A stretch of 64,000 nt of DNA from Cyclobacterium marinum DSM 745 (GCF_000222485.1 NC_015914.1:3516001-3580000), one strand, 5' to 3'. Numbered from the stretch's first letter, positions 47,360 through 58,023 are shown. The notes: generated by a model from the letters alone, not told the origin. A program made the numbers and translations.

Positions 47360-48871
47360 ATGGCAGAAGAAAACAAGCACAACAAACTTACGACAGCTTC
47401 AGGTAGAATCTATGTCGAAAACGAAAATTCAAAAACAGTTGGTCCCAGGGGACCGATTCTATTAGAAGATTATATACTCCACGAGAAGATGGCTCACTTT
47501 AATAGGGAGAGAATTCCGGAAAGAGTAGTTCATGCCAAAGGTTCGGGTGCATTTGGAACCTTTACTGTAACCAATGATATATCAGCCTATACCAAGGCAA
47601 AAGTTTTCAATAAAATAGGTAAAAAGACCAAAGTATTTCTTAGGTTCTCTACAGTTGGAGGAGAAAAGGGATCTCCGGATACGGAAAGAGATCCAAGGGG
47701 ATTTGCAGTAAAATTTTATACCGAGGATGGCAATTGGGATCTTGTGGGAAACAATACTCCGGTTTTTTTCATAAAAGACCCTAAAAAGTTTTCAGATTTT
47801 ATTCATACCCAAAAAAGAGATCCCTATACCAATTGCAAATCGCCTACCATGATGTGGGATTATTGGTCTTTGACTCCAGAATCCTTGCATCAAGTTTTAA
47901 TTTTAATGAGTGATCGTGGGACTCCCGTAGGTTATAGACATATGAATGGCTATGGTTCACATACTTTTTCAATGATCAATGCAAAGAATGAAAAAACATA
48001 TGTAAAGTATCACTTTAAAACCGCCCAAGGAATCAAGAACTTAACGGATGAAGAGGCGGCTCAGATGAAAGCCAAAGATTTGGATTTCTCACAAAGAGAC
48101 CTTGTGGAATCCATTGATAAAGGAGACTTCCCAAAATGGAACATGAAGATTCAGGTAATGACACCTGAACAAGCTAAAAAGGTTGATTTTAATCCTTTTG
48201 ACTTGACCAAGGTGTGGCCACATTCGGAATTTCCTTTAATCGATGTAGGTGTATTGGAGTTAAATCAAAACCCGGATAATTATTTTCAAGATGTAGAGCA
48301 ATCAGCTTTTGCTCCTGCCCATCTGGTAGACGGTCTAGGTTACAGCCCGGATAAGATGCTTCAAGGAAGATTACTATCTTACCCTGACGCCCACAGGTAC
48401 AGATTAGGAGGTAATTATGAACAAATTCCTGTGAATAGATGTCCGTATGCCGTAAACAATTACCAAAGAGATGGTGTGATGAGTGTGAATGGCAACGGTG
48501 GAAGGAAGCCCAATTACTGGCCAAATAGTTTTGATGAGGTTGAGGTGGACAAAACTTATCAGGAACCTTCAGAACAACTTGAGGAAAATATTGCTGATTG
48601 GTACGATAGAAATAGTAAATTAGGAGGTAACGATCATTATTCCCAGCCTAGGGCTTTGTTTAGAGATGTTATGAGTAAAGAAGAGCAAGACAATACCATA
48701 AAAAATACAATAGGGGCAATGAGTGGTGTTTCAGGGCCGAAAAGAGATCTAATTATAAACCGACAGCTTTGTCACTGGTTCAGAATGGATGAAGAATTTG
48801 GAGCAAGGGTAGCCAAAGGCTTAGGTGTAGATTTAAATGCTGTAATGAGTGCATCTTCAGGCTCACATTAA
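47360..48871 (+). CDS. katA: Catalase (monofunctional, haem)
   Basis: The 503 residues are a small-subunit clade catalase. The distal His is H58 (RVVHAKGSG), the distal Asn is N131 (VGNNTPVFF), and the proximal haem ligand is Y341 (LLSYPDAHRYRLG). It breaks down hydrogen peroxide. There is no signal peptide. A strong terminator follows, right before tamB. An oxidative stress promoter is likely, but I cannot see an OxyR or PerR site. Confidence 0.97.
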   Translation: MAEENKHNKLTTASGRIYVENENSKTVGPRGPILLEDYILHEKMAHFNRERIPERVVHAKGSGAFGTFTVTNDISAYTKAKVFNKIGKKTKVFLRFSTVGGEKGSPDTERDPRGFAVKFYTEDGNWDLVGNNTPVFFIKDPKKFSDFIHTQKRDPYTNCKSPTMMWDYWSLTPESLHQVLILMSDRGTPVGYRHMNGYGSHTFSMINAKNEKTYVKYHFKTAQGIKNLTDEEAAQMKAKDLDFSQRDLVESIDKGDFPKWNMKIQVMTPEQAKKVDFNPFDLTKVWPHSEFPLIDVGVLELNQNPDNYFQDVEQSAFAPAHLVDGLGYSPDKMLQGRLLSYPDAHRYRLGGNYEQIPVNRCPYAVNNYQRDGVMSVNGNGGRKPNYWPNSFDEVEVDKTYQEPSEQLEENIADWYDRNSKLGGNDHYSQPRALFRDVMSKEEQDNTIKNTIGAMSGVSGPKRDLIINRQLCHWFRMDEEFGARVAKGLGVDLNAVMSASSGSH

Positions 48872-48931
48872 AGATTTGGTATAATAATTGATATTTATAT
48901 TACCGGTGAACGGAATATTGATTTTTATTTC

Positions 48932-48962
48932 AGGAGTGGATCGTTCGTCCACTCCTTTTTTT
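48932..48962 (+). terminator. Terminator after katA, just before tamB
   Basis: A 9-bp perfect stem (48932-48940 with 48948-48956) with a 7-base loop is followed by a T run. The tamB start lies 17 bases after it. Confidence 0.85.
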
Positions 48963-48978
48963 AGTTAAATACACAACA

Positions 48979-51900
48979 TTGGCACAGAACTTAGGTAAAA
49001 AGATTTTTAAAATTGTAGGATGGATTCTGCTTGGTCTAGGTCTATTCGTGCTCTTTATACTTTTATTTGTTCGCAGCCCTTTTGGTCAAGACATCATCGT
49101 AAGCAAGGCAACCAAGTACCTATCTGAAAAAACCAACAGCAAAATAAGCATTGATAAATTATACCTGACATTTCGTGGTAATCTTTATGTAGAAGGGTTG
49201 TATTTGGAAGAACCAAATGGAGATACGCTTGTGTATAGTCATAAACTTGAAACAGGAATCGAGTTGTTACCATACCTTTCAAACAATAAAATCAATGTTT
49301 CCAGATTAGAATGGGAGGGACTTAAAGCCAATATTGAAAGAGATAGTACCGGCACCTTTAATTTTGATTACCTGATGGATGCTTTTGTAAGCGAAGATAG
49401 TAATGCTGATACTACAGCAGTTGATACCTTGTCTTCGACTGAAAACAGTTACCCGGAAGTTAATATTGGTCCTGTATATTTAGAAGATTGGAACCTACAA
49501 TATACTGATAAATTTATGGGTTTAGCCGGTTCGCTTAATCTCGGTAAACTATCCCTGGCTATTAATGGCATGGACCTGAATAGAATGGAGTTTAATGTCA
49601 CTGAAATACTATGGGAAAATTCAGCCCTTTCTTACCAACAATTCAAACCTTTGCCTGCTAGTGAAGATTCCTCTGAAAGTGAAATGCCTATGCCGCTGCT
49701 AGTTTTGGATAAACTATCTTTAAAAAACATTAAGGCCGACTATCATTCGTTGCCCGATGGAATGAAAGTTCAGGCCAATTTAGGTGACTTTTTACTTGAA
49801 ATGCCAGAAGCCAATCTTGATAAGCAACGGGTCTTGATTAAGCGATTGACTCTTCAGGATTCACGCATTGATTACCAAAGTGAACCAATTGTGGAGGAAA
49901 ATAAAATTGATGAAAATGAAGATACCGTTACCCCATTTGTCTGGCCGGAATGGGAGGTGGAGCTTTCATCTATTGATTTATCCAATAATCAAATGAATTA
50001 CTGGACAAAAGGAGGGGATGGTCAAACCGGCGAATTTAATCCAGAGGATATTGGTGTAGAGGATTTTAATTTTCAGGCTAATAATCTCTATTATAGGCCT
50101 GAAAAAGCGGGTTTCTCTTTAGTAAAATTTGACTTTACAGAACGTTCCGGTTTTGAACTTAAAAATCTTAAAACGCAATTTTCTTTAAACGATTCTTCTT
50201 TGCAAATAAATGAGTTATCTGTTTATACAGGGCATAGTGGTTTGGAAGGGGATTTGGACCTCAATTTCCCAAGTCTGGTTGCTGTTATGGATAGTCCTGA
50301 AACTGCAACCATGGCATTGGCCATTCAAAATATAAAGGTAGGGGTACAAGATGCTTATTACTTTTCACCTTCACTAAAAAATAATACCTATCTCAAGACT
50401 TTTGAAAGGAAAAGCTTTCAGGCCTCCTTATTTGCTGAAGGGAATTTGGACAAAATAAGCTTGAATAAGATGGCCGCCAAATGGGGGGACAATACGCGTA
50501 TCCAACTTGAAGGTACCCTTTCTGATCCATTGGATTTCGATCAGGTATCTTGGGATTTGGAAAAGTTTAACTTTGTATCCACTGCGACAGACTTGAACCA
50601 TTTTACACCTGAAGATAGTCTGGGTATCAAGTTTCCCAAAAACTTAGACCTTTCCATCTCCTCATCAGGTTCGATTGATGATTTTAATGTAGAAGCTATG
50701 CTAAATGCATACAAAGCTACAGTAGCTTTGGACGCAGAACTGTTCACGGAGCAAGGAGCCTATAATTTTGACCTAAATGCGATCATATCCTCGGTACCAC
50801 TTGGGAAAGTAATGGATGATACGCTTACCTATGGAAAGCTAGACATGGAACTGGCTGCTCAAGGCAAGGTGGGTTCGCTTGACAGTCTAGGCCTCAGCAT
50901 GGAGAGTAAGCTGATTAATTTGGTTTACAATGGACACAATTATAAGGGTTTGGAATTGAGCAGTGAGATTGATGATGGAGTAGGCCAATTCAAAGTAATT
51001 CATAAAGATGAGATGCTTGATATGGAATTATTAGCCAATTTGTCTTTGACACCCTCCAAATACAAGGTAGAAATGGATTTGGAACTGAACGGAGCAGACT
51101 TGTATGGACTCAATTTTAGTGCTAAAAAATTAAGAACCCAATTTTCTTTACATGCAGCTTTTGATGGTACCCCGGAAAATTTTGACCTTCAGTCACGCTT
51201 AACAAATGGTACTATTGTTCTAGATGATCAAGCTTATCCAATAGGAGGGATGGATCTAGCACTGCGTGTATTGCCTGATTCTACAGACTTTTCGATACAA
51301 AGTAATGTGCTAAACGGATTTTTACAGTCCAATGTAAGCCCGGGAGAGACCTATGAAGGCGTGTCAAGACATTTTAACGGGTATTTTCTAGACAGTGCCT
51401 CTCTTTCTTATAATGAGGTTTCTAGGCCGGTCAATTTGGCCATGAACTTTACCATTCCTTCTACCCTATTATTACAACGCGTGATATTACCGGGTTTAGA
51501 TGAAATGGAAGAAGGGTCGATTAAAATGACTTTCGATGAAAGGAAATCGAAATTGGATGGGCGCATTAACTTTCCATACCTTTCCTATTCCGGCGCTATT
51601 TTGGATAGTTTAGACTTAAATGTACTAAGTGATTCTTCCAATTTTGATTTTGATTTTGGAGTGATGGCCTTGACTTATGGGCGTTTGGCCATTGGACCGA
51701 CTTATTTTTCCGGGGAAGTATTGGAAAATCAATTATATGTCAATTTTAATGCCTTACATGATGAGGATGTTTTAGCAAATATTGACTTTGATTTGGGTTT
51801 TGGTAAGGATTCTTTGCGCTTACATATTAATCCCGAACGCCTGATTTTTAATAAATTGAAATGGGAAGTAGCGGAAAACAACGCTTTTACAATTGCGGAG

Positions 51901-53997
51901 AAAGAAGTGTTATTTAAAGATTTTGAATTTTCAAGAGAAAAGCAACTTGTGTCATTTGAAAATGAACCGGGTGATAATTCATTTGATCTAACCTTCAATG
52001 ATTTCAGGTTAAGAACCTTCACCAGTTTGCTAAATCCTGAGGAAATTTTAGCTGCAGGTATAGTCAATGGGGCTGTAAAAGTTGAAAATCCCTTTGGGGC
52101 CACCGGTTTGCAAGCTGACTTAACCGTTCAAGATATGGCCCTGCTCAAGGTGCCCTTGGGGAACTTGACTTTAGAAGCTTCCGGAGATGATCAAAAAAAT
52201 TATGATTTTAAGTTGATGATCAAAGATAAAGGTGTGGACCTTGATCTGACAGGAGGGTTTGTAGCGGATCCACTAGGAGCCAAGCTCAACTTGGCCCTAG
52301 ACTTGAATAAATTCGAACTGGATATGCTGGATGGACTTACAGCCGGAGCTGTAAGCGATGGAAATGGATTTGTTTCAGGCAAATTTAAAGTAGAAGGGAG
52401 TTCGTCAGAACCTATTTACTCTGGAAATATAGCCTTTAATGAAAGTGAATTTACTGTGGCTACCTTAAATGCTCGATTTGCGATTGACAAGGATGAGATA
52501 AGGGTGGATAACCAAGGCGTTTATTTGGACCAGTTGACCATAAAAGATGATCAGGACAATAACTTTGTTTTGGATGGTGATATTATTACTGAAAATGATT
52601 TTACCAACCCTCAATTTGATCTCTCTTTAACGGCAGATAATTTCAAAGTACTAAACTCTACCCAAGAAGACAATGACTTGTTTTACGGAGATGCATTAAT
52701 TGGAGCAGATGTAACCATAAAAGGAGATTTAAACTTACCCATAATTGACGCTGAAATCTCTGTAGATAAGGGGACAAACTTAAGTGTTGTAATTCCAGAA
52801 AGTCAATTGGATGTGGTAGAAAGGCAAGGGGTAGTCACTTTTGTCAACCGAGAAAATCCGGAAGATATCCTTACTAAAAGACTAGAAGAAACAAGTAATT
52901 CAGGTTTCACAGGATACAAAGTAGACATGTTATTAAATGTGTCGTCGGAAGCAGTTTTTAACCTTGTGATAGATGAAAGGTCGGGGGATAATTTAATGGT
53001 GGAAGGGGCAGCAGATCTCCAATTAAATATGGATCCAAATGGCAGAGTTACCTTAACCGGAATTTACGAATTATCGAAAGGTCATTATGAATTGAGTTTG
53101 TACAATTTGGTAAGCAAGCGGTTTGAAATCCAGCAGGGAAGTACCATAAGCTGGGCAGGGGATCCCATGGACGCCAATATGGATATCACTGCAATTTATA
53201 GCGTAAAGACCTCCGCCTCTGACTTGATGACAGCTACTGCATCCGGAGGTTCCCGGGAAACTATGTCTAAATACAGGCAGGAGTTTACTTTTATCGTTTA
53301 TCTTAATATCGATGGTCAGCTGCTCCAACCTCAAATTTCTTTTACAATGGATATGCCTGAAGACGAAAGAGGAGCATTGGGTGGGGCGGTATATGCTCAA
53401 GTTAAGCAATTGAACAATCAAGAAGGGGAGTTGAATCGCCAAGTCTTTTCATTGTTGGTTTTAAATTCTTTTTTTCCTAGTGGAGATAGCTCTGGCAGTG
53501 GAGGAACCACAGCCATGGCCAGATCCAGTGTTAGCCAGTTGCTTTCGGGCCAACTGAACACCTTTACAAATAATTTGGTGGGTGATACAGGCTTAGAATT
53601 GGATGTGGGTTTAGATAGCTTTGAAGACTATCAAGGAGATTCTCCACAATCAAGAACGCAGCTCAATGTGAATGCGAGCAAACGATTCTTAGATGATAGA
53701 CTTATTGTTCAGGTAGGTAGTCAAATTGACATTGAGGGAAGCTCTTCGACGAGTGCCGGCAATTCCTTATTGGGAAATGTATCTGTAGAATATTTAATTA
53801 CCGAAAATGGCCGGTACCGGGCGAGAGGTTTTAGAAAAAATCAATTCGAAAGCTTTATAGATGGACAATTAGTAGTTACAGGACTTTCTCTAATTTTCAA
53901 TAGAGAATTCAATAAGTTCGAAGACCTCTGGAGAGGAATAGATTCTAGAAGAAAGGAACAAGAAAATCAAGCAGAAGAGGAGAGCGATGAGAAATAA
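48979..53997 (+). CDS. tamB: TamB-like translocation and assembly module protein
   Basis: The 1672-residue protein has one N-terminal membrane helix (about 10-32), a long repeat-like beta body (AsmA/TamB-type, the taco-shaped groove that carries lipid), and the conserved DUF490 domain (about the last 450 residues). The start is TTG at 48979, the only start that keeps the membrane helix; no ATG is near. TamB works with TamA-type proteins or alone to move lipid to the outer membrane. It overlaps tamL by 11 bp. Promotion is puzzling, as a strong katA terminator ends 17 bases upstream. Confidence 0.93.
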   Translation: MAQNLGKKIFKIVGWILLGLGLFVLFILLFVRSPFGQDIIVSKATKYLSEKTNSKISIDKLYLTFRGNLYVEGLYLEEPNGDTLVYSHKLETGIELLPYLSNNKINVSRLEWEGLKANIERDSTGTFNFDYLMDAFVSEDSNADTTAVDTLSSTENSYPEVNIGPVYLEDWNLQYTDKFMGLAGSLNLGKLSLAINGMDLNRMEFNVTEILWENSALSYQQFKPLPASEDSSESEMPMPLLVLDKLSLKNIKADYHSLPDGMKVQANLGDFLLEMPEANLDKQRVLIKRLTLQDSRIDYQSEPIVEENKIDENEDTVTPFVWPEWEVELSSIDLSNNQMNYWTKGGDGQTGEFNPEDIGVEDFNFQANNLYYRPEKAGFSLVKFDFTERSGFELKNLKTQFSLNDSSLQINELSVYTGHSGLEGDLDLNFPSLVAVMDSPETATMALAIQNIKVGVQDAYYFSPSLKNNTYLKTFERKSFQASLFAEGNLDKISLNKMAAKWGDNTRIQLEGTLSDPLDFDQVSWDLEKFNFVSTATDLNHFTPEDSLGIKFPKNLDLSISSSGSIDDFNVEAMLNAYKATVALDAELFTEQGAYNFDLNAIISSVPLGKVMDDTLTYGKLDMELAAQGKVGSLDSLGLSMESKLINLVYNGHNYKGLELSSEIDDGVGQFKVIHKDEMLDMELLANLSLTPSKYKVEMDLELNGADLYGLNFSAKKLRTQFSLHAAFDGTPENFDLQSRLTNGTIVLDDQAYPIGGMDLALRVLPDSTDFSIQSNVLNGFLQSNVSPGETYEGVSRHFNGYFLDSASLSYNEVSRPVNLAMNFTIPSTLLLQRVILPGLDEMEEGSIKMTFDERKSKLDGRINFPYLSYSGAILDSLDLNVLSDSSNFDFDFGVMALTYGRLAIGPTYFSGEVLENQLYVNFNALHDEDVLANIDFDLGFGKDSLRLHINPERLIFNKLKWEVAENNAFTIAEKEVLFKDFEFSREKQLVSFENEPGDNSFDLTFNDFRLRTFTSLLNPEEILAAGIVNGAVKVENPFGATGLQADLTVQDMALLKVPLGNLTLEASGDDQKNYDFKLMIKDKGVDLDLTGGFVADPLGAKLNLALDLNKFELDMLDGLTAGAVSDGNGFVSGKFKVEGSSSEPIYSGNIAFNESEFTVATLNARFAIDKDEIRVDNQGVYLDQLTIKDDQDNNFVLDGDIITENDFTNPQFDLSLTADNFKVLNSTQEDNDLFYGDALIGADVTIKGDLNLPIIDAEISVDKGTNLSVVIPESQLDVVERQGVVTFVNRENPEDILTKRLEETSNSGFTGYKVDMLLNVSSEAVFNLVIDERSGDNLMVEGAADLQLNMDPNGRVTLTGIYELSKGHYELSLYNLVSKRFEIQQGSTISWAGDPMDANMDITAIYSVKTSASDLMTATASGGSRETMSKYRQEFTFIVYLNIDGQLLQPQISFTMDMPEDERGALGGAVYAQVKQLNNQEGELNRQVFSLLVLNSFFPSGDSSGSGGTTAMARSSVSQLLSGQLNTFTNNLVGDTGLELDVGLDSFEDYQGDSPQSRTQLNVNASKRFLDDRLIVQVGSQIDIEGSSSTSAGNSLLGNVSVEYLITENGRYRARGFRKNQFESFIDGQLVVTGLSLIFNREFNKFEDLWRGIDSRRKEQENQAEEESDEK

Positions 53998-56320
53998 TAA
54001 ATGCTATAGTTTACCCAGATTACCCAGATTTAAGTCATTGAAATCAATGGCTTTACTGATTCCCGTGTGGTTTTTGGTAGGCTGTGGCGTTTCTAAATTT
54101 ATCCCTGAAGATGAAAAGCTTTATACAGGAGCCACTTTAGAAATTAATAGGGATTTTTCTGTCAAAGGTTTTAAGGCAATCAACACGGAGTTGGAAGGTT
54201 TACTTGAGCCTAAGCCCAACAGCAAAATTTTGGGCATGCGGATAGGATTGTGGAGTTATTATAAGATGCAACAAGAAAAGCCGGGCTTTATCAATCGATT
54301 TATTTATAAAAAATTGGGTGAGGATCCTGTTTATTTAAGCGATGTGGAGACCGAAAAAACACAAGATTTAATTTTAAACCGATTAGACAACAACGGCTTC
54401 TTTTTTTCTAATGTGAGTGCAGATGTAGAAGCGGGGCCTAAAAAAGCCCTGGTTAACTATTCGGTAGATTTGGCCGAACCCTATCAACTGGCTACCTACC
54501 AATATGAAAAGGATAGCTCTGCAATAGATCGCAGCATTAGGGATTTGCTTGATAAAACAGAAATAGCAGAAGGAGATTACTTTTCTCTGGAAATGATGAA
54601 AAATGAAAGGGTTAGGTTGAATGATGCCCTGAAAAATAAGGGGTTTTATAATTTTAATCCCGATTTTTTAATTTTTGAAGCGGATACCAACCAATATAAA
54701 GACAAAAGGTTTGACCTCTTTTTAAGGCTCAAACAAAACGCACCTGAGAAAGGGATTGTACCGTATGAGATTCAAAATATTCGTGTTTATCCTAATTATT
54801 CCTCGGATAAATATGGTGAAGAAACCGACACCACATTGGTGGACAATGTGATGGTCATCCAAAATGAAATGACCTTTAGACCGGACCTACTGGATCAATA
54901 TATATTGATAGAAAAGGATAGCCTATATAATGCAAAAAATACCCGATTGACTAGTAGTAGGTTGACTGGTATTGGGAATTTTCGATTTGTAAACCTGAGA
55001 TATATAGAAACGGATACAAGCCTAAGTGGAGGAACCGGTAAATTGGATGCGAATATTTACCTTACCCCATTGGACAAACGTTCCATTAGGGCAGAATTAC
55101 AAGGTGTATCCAAATCCAATAATTTTGCCGGCCCAACTTTATTGCTCAATTATAGAAATAGAAATTTATTTAAAGGAGGAGAAACATTTGATCTTACCGC
55201 AGAGGTTGGCTATGAAAGTCAAATTGCCTCAGGTGATAGAGAAAGTTTAAGTGCCTTTGAGATTGGTCTTAAAGGGGATTTGATCTTTCCGAGGGTGGTG
55301 TTTCCCATTGCGATAAAAGAAAGGTTCGCTTATTCCGTTCCTAAAACAAAAATTAGCCTTGGGACTGAGTATCAAGATAGGAGAGGGTATTATAAATTAA
55401 ATACTGTGTCGGCTACTTACGGTTACTTTTGGAATGCCAATCGCTTTGTTTACCATGAGATTACTCCTATCTCACTTAATTTTGTAGATATTTCTAATAC
55501 TTCTAGTGAGTTTGAAGAAATTTTGGAAAATAACCCATTTTTAAGACAAAGCTTTGAACATCAATTCATTGCTGGGATTACTTATAATTTTGCTTATAAC
55601 AAGCTAATGGATAAGTACAGGGAACATAGTATTTATTTTGGTGCCAATTTAGACCTTGCTGGGGGAGGTCTGAGGTTGGTGAACAACATTTTTAACAATA
55701 ACGACCAAAACAAATTCTTGGGTTTTAATTATGCCCAATACAACAAAGGAGATATCGATTTCAGGTACTATTGGAGGTTTACAGAGGAAAAATTGCTTGC
55801 TGTACGATTGTTTGGGGGGGTAGGTCTACCTTATGGCAATTCCGTATCCCTTCCTTTTGCCAAACAGTTTTTTTCCGGCGGACCTAATAGTATCAGGGCC
55901 TTTAGAATTAGGTCTTTGGGACCGGGATCTTTCACACCTGAATCTGAAACCACAGCCAATTATTTTGACCAGGCGGGAGATATAAGGTTAGAGGGAAATT
56001 TAGAATTTAGATTTCCAATTTTCTCCTACCTTAAAGGAGCCACTTTTGTAGATGTAGGGAATGTTTGGTTGGTAAATGAAAATGAAGCATTGCCCGGAGG
56101 TAAGTTCGGAAAGGATTGGTTCAAAGAATTAGCAGTAGGGGCTGGCATTGGGCTCAGGGTAGATATAGAATTTTTTGTGATCAGATTTGATTTAGCCACC
56201 CCGCTTAGAAGCCCCTCCTTGCCCGAAGGAGAGCGATGGGCTTCTGAATTTAAATTGCAAGACAGTGATTGGAGGAATAGCAACTTGGTTTTTAACTTTG
56301 CCATAGGCTACCCTTTTTAG
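53987..56320 (+). CDS. TamA/BamA-family outer membrane protein of the TamL lipoprotein type
   Basis: The 777 residues have a lipoprotein signal ending LVGC (C33) and are thus the TamL type seen in Bacteroidetes, with POTRA domains (about 60-345) and a C-terminal 16-strand barrel (from about 370) ending in the NFAIGYPF strand. An alternative start is M21 (54047). The gene overlaps tamB by 11 bp and should be translated with it. A 9-bp tandem duplication (54011-54028) repeats LPR in the N-terminal region. Confidence 0.92.
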   Translation: MRNNKCYSLPRLPRFKSLKSMALLIPVWFLVGCGVSKFIPEDEKLYTGATLEINRDFSVKGFKAINTELEGLLEPKPNSKILGMRIGLWSYYKMQQEKPGFINRFIYKKLGEDPVYLSDVETEKTQDLILNRLDNNGFFFSNVSADVEAGPKKALVNYSVDLAEPYQLATYQYEKDSSAIDRSIRDLLDKTEIAEGDYFSLEMMKNERVRLNDALKNKGFYNFNPDFLIFEADTNQYKDKRFDLFLRLKQNAPEKGIVPYEIQNIRVYPNYSSDKYGEETDTTLVDNVMVIQNEMTFRPDLLDQYILIEKDSLYNAKNTRLTSSRLTGIGNFRFVNLRYIETDTSLSGGTGKLDANIYLTPLDKRSIRAELQGVSKSNNFAGPTLLLNYRNRNLFKGGETFDLTAEVGYESQIASGDRESLSAFEIGLKGDLIFPRVVFPIAIKERFAYSVPKTKISLGTEYQDRRGYYKLNTVSATYGYFWNANRFVYHEITPISLNFVDISNTSSEFEEILENNPFLRQSFEHQFIAGITYNFAYNKLMDKYREHSIYFGANLDLAGGGLRLVNNIFNNNDQNKFLGFNYAQYNKGDIDFRYYWRFTEEKLLAVRLFGGVGLPYGNSVSLPFAKQFFSGGPNSIRAFRIRSLGPGSFTPESETTANYFDQAGDIRLEGNLEFRFPIFSYLKGATFVDVGNVWLVNENEALPGGKFGKDWFKELAVGAGIGLRVDIEFFVIRFDLATPLRSPSLPEGERWASEFKLQDSDWRNSNLVFNFAIGYPF

Positions 56321-56326
56321 GGTGCC
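56306..56326. terminator. Short hairpin over the convergent tamL and small-gene stop codons
   Basis: GGC then ACCCT (56310-56314) pairs with AGGGT (56319-56323) then GCC, with one bulge. The loop holds the tamL stop TAG (56318-56320) and the minus-strand stop (56317-56319). It resembles the shared hairpin at 22775-22800 but is shorter. Confidence 0.4.
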
Positions 56327-56511
56327 TCGATTGTCTTTTCTCTTGTTTTTTTTAGGCTGTATAAATAAGCCAGCATGGCCGGAGTTACAACCGAGAAAGT
56401 AAGTAGTTTCCCAATTCCACTGGATTTTTTCATGGCCAAAGTTGCGCTTATAATAGCCAATGGTATCCCATATTTTAATCCAAATTGCAAATATTCTTTT
56501 TCTTTAGTCAT
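56317..56511 (-). CDS. Small two-helix membrane protein
   Basis: The 64 residues start at ATG 56511 (the frame opens at 56544). Two short hydrophobic segments (about 9-27 and 33-52) suggest a small inner membrane protein; it ends with charged residues (KKTREKTIEAP). I do not recognise it. Its stop overlaps the end of tamL on the other strand. Confidence 0.45.
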   Translation of the reverse strand: MTKEKEYLQFGLKYGIPLAIISATLAMKKSSGIGKLLTFSVVTPAMLAYLYSLKKTREKTIEAP

Positions 56512-56544
56512 TGTTTTATCTTTATAATGGTAAGTAATTTGCAC

Positions 56545-56938
56545 AGGAGCAGTGATAGGCCTAGCGAATAATTAGGTATCAATAAGAATTTAATCTTCCT
56601 GTGCAGTATCCAAGGATAGAATTGCAATTCTTATGCCGCAATGGCTCAAATAATGAAAATTGAATTTTTCTCGATTCTGAAATTACAATTCAATCTGAAA
56701 TAAGCCTTCTTTTGCTTACTGAAATCACTTTAAAATCTGTCGTTTCCTTGTGGTTTTGTATTCTCTATAGCAACTTTATATTAAAATACTTTATCAGCCT
56801 GCAACTTTTTGATGACAATAATTACCACAATTCCTAATACATAAGAGGAATGAAAGATGAGCGAGACTTGAGCAGATATAGGCAGGGTATTTATAAAAAA
56901 ACGTATAGGTTGAAAACAAAAAATCCAATCAATATCCT
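56545..56938. other. Intergenic region
   Basis: About 394 AT-rich bases between the small membrane protein gene and dinB, both on the minus strand. No gene, repeat or terminator of dinB was recognised. Confidence 0.4.
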
Positions 56939-58015
56939 TTAATAGTCCAGCTTTAATTGTTCTCCGGGGGGCTTGTCATGGTCTTCATAAATAAGATTAG
57001 AGAGACTTACCCCTAGTAACCGAATGGGGAGGTTTAACGGTTCTTGATGCAGAAGATCTAAAGCTATTTCTTCCATGCTTTCTTTGGGGATTGATGCTAT
57101 TTGTGTTTTGCTACGGGTATGTAGGCTAAAATCATTGTATTTAATTTTGATAGTTATTGTTCTGCCAATAGCTTGGTTTTTTTCCAGCCTTCGAAAAAAC
57201 TCCGGTAAAATATTTTCTTTTAGGCTTGCTTCAATTGCCTGCATGGCTGATAAATCATTGTCGAAGGTCCTTTCCATACCAATCGACTTTCTGATTCTAT
57301 TGGGTTTAACTTCGCTCTCATGGATCCCTCTGACTATTTTGTAAAAATGAAGACCCGATTTACCAAATCTGCCTGTCAAAAAGGGTAAGGAATATTGTTT
57401 TAGGTCATAACCGTTATAAATTCCAAATCCATTCATCTTTTTAGCCATTACTTTGCCGATACCATAAAATTTCTCGATGGGTAATTTTTCTAAAAATGCT
57501 TCAGCTTCTCCCGGAGTGATTACAGCCTGCCCATTAGGTTTGTTTAAATCTGAGGCTATTTTGGCAAGAAATTTATTGTATGAAATACCTGCAGATGCAT
57601 TCAACCCCGTCTGTTCCTTGATTTTTTTACGGATATCCTTGGCTATTAAAGTGGCTGAGGGGAGTTCCAAAAAATTGGTGGTCACATCCAGAAAGGCCTC
57701 ATCCAATGAAAGAGGCTCCACAAGATCTGTATAAGTCAGGAAAATCTTCCTGATTTCCATAGAGATTTCTTTGTATCTTTCGAACCTAGGTTTTACAAAG
57801 ATTAGGTTGGGACATTTAATTGCTGCCAATTTTGAAGACATGGCTGAGCGAACACCGAATTTTCTGGCTTCATAACTGGCAGCAGCTACCACCCCTCTTT
57901 CTATATTTCCACCCACAGCGAGTGGTTTGTTCCTAAATTCAGGATGGTCTAATTGTTCTACCGATGCGAAAAATGCATCCATGTCTACATGTATGATTTT
58001 CCGGTAGTTTTCCAT
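56939..58015 (-). CDS. dinB: DNA polymerase IV (Y family)
   Basis: The 358 residues have the catalytic acidic residues D11 (IHVDMDAFF) and D105/E106 (EPLSLDEAFLD), followed by the helix-hairpin-helix thumb and the little-finger domain. It is a translesion polymerase. It lies 8 bp after gdhA and seems co-transcribed with gdhA and pabB, an unusual setting. No LexA-type site was recognised. Confidence 0.96.
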   Translation of the reverse strand: MENYRKIIHVDMDAFFASVEQLDHPEFRNKPLAVGGNIERGVVAAASYEARKFGVRSAMSSKLAAIKCPNLIFVKPRFERYKEISMEIRKIFLTYTDLVEPLSLDEAFLDVTTNFLELPSATLIAKDIRKKIKEQTGLNASAGISYNKFLAKIASDLNKPNGQAVITPGEAEAFLEKLPIEKFYGIGKVMAKKMNGFGIYNGYDLKQYSLPFLTGRFGKSGLHFYKIVRGIHESEVKPNRIRKSIGMERTFDNDLSAMQAIEASLKENILPEFFRRLEKNQAIGRTITIKIKYNDFSLHTRSKTQIASIPKESMEEIALDLLHQEPLNLPIRLLGVSLSNLIYEDHDKPPGEQLKLDY

Positions 58016-58023
58016 GGTTGATT

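Noticed and set aside
48979..48990. TGGCAC at the tamB start as a sigma-54 site
   Set aside because: It is within the coding start and has no matching -12 element; chance.
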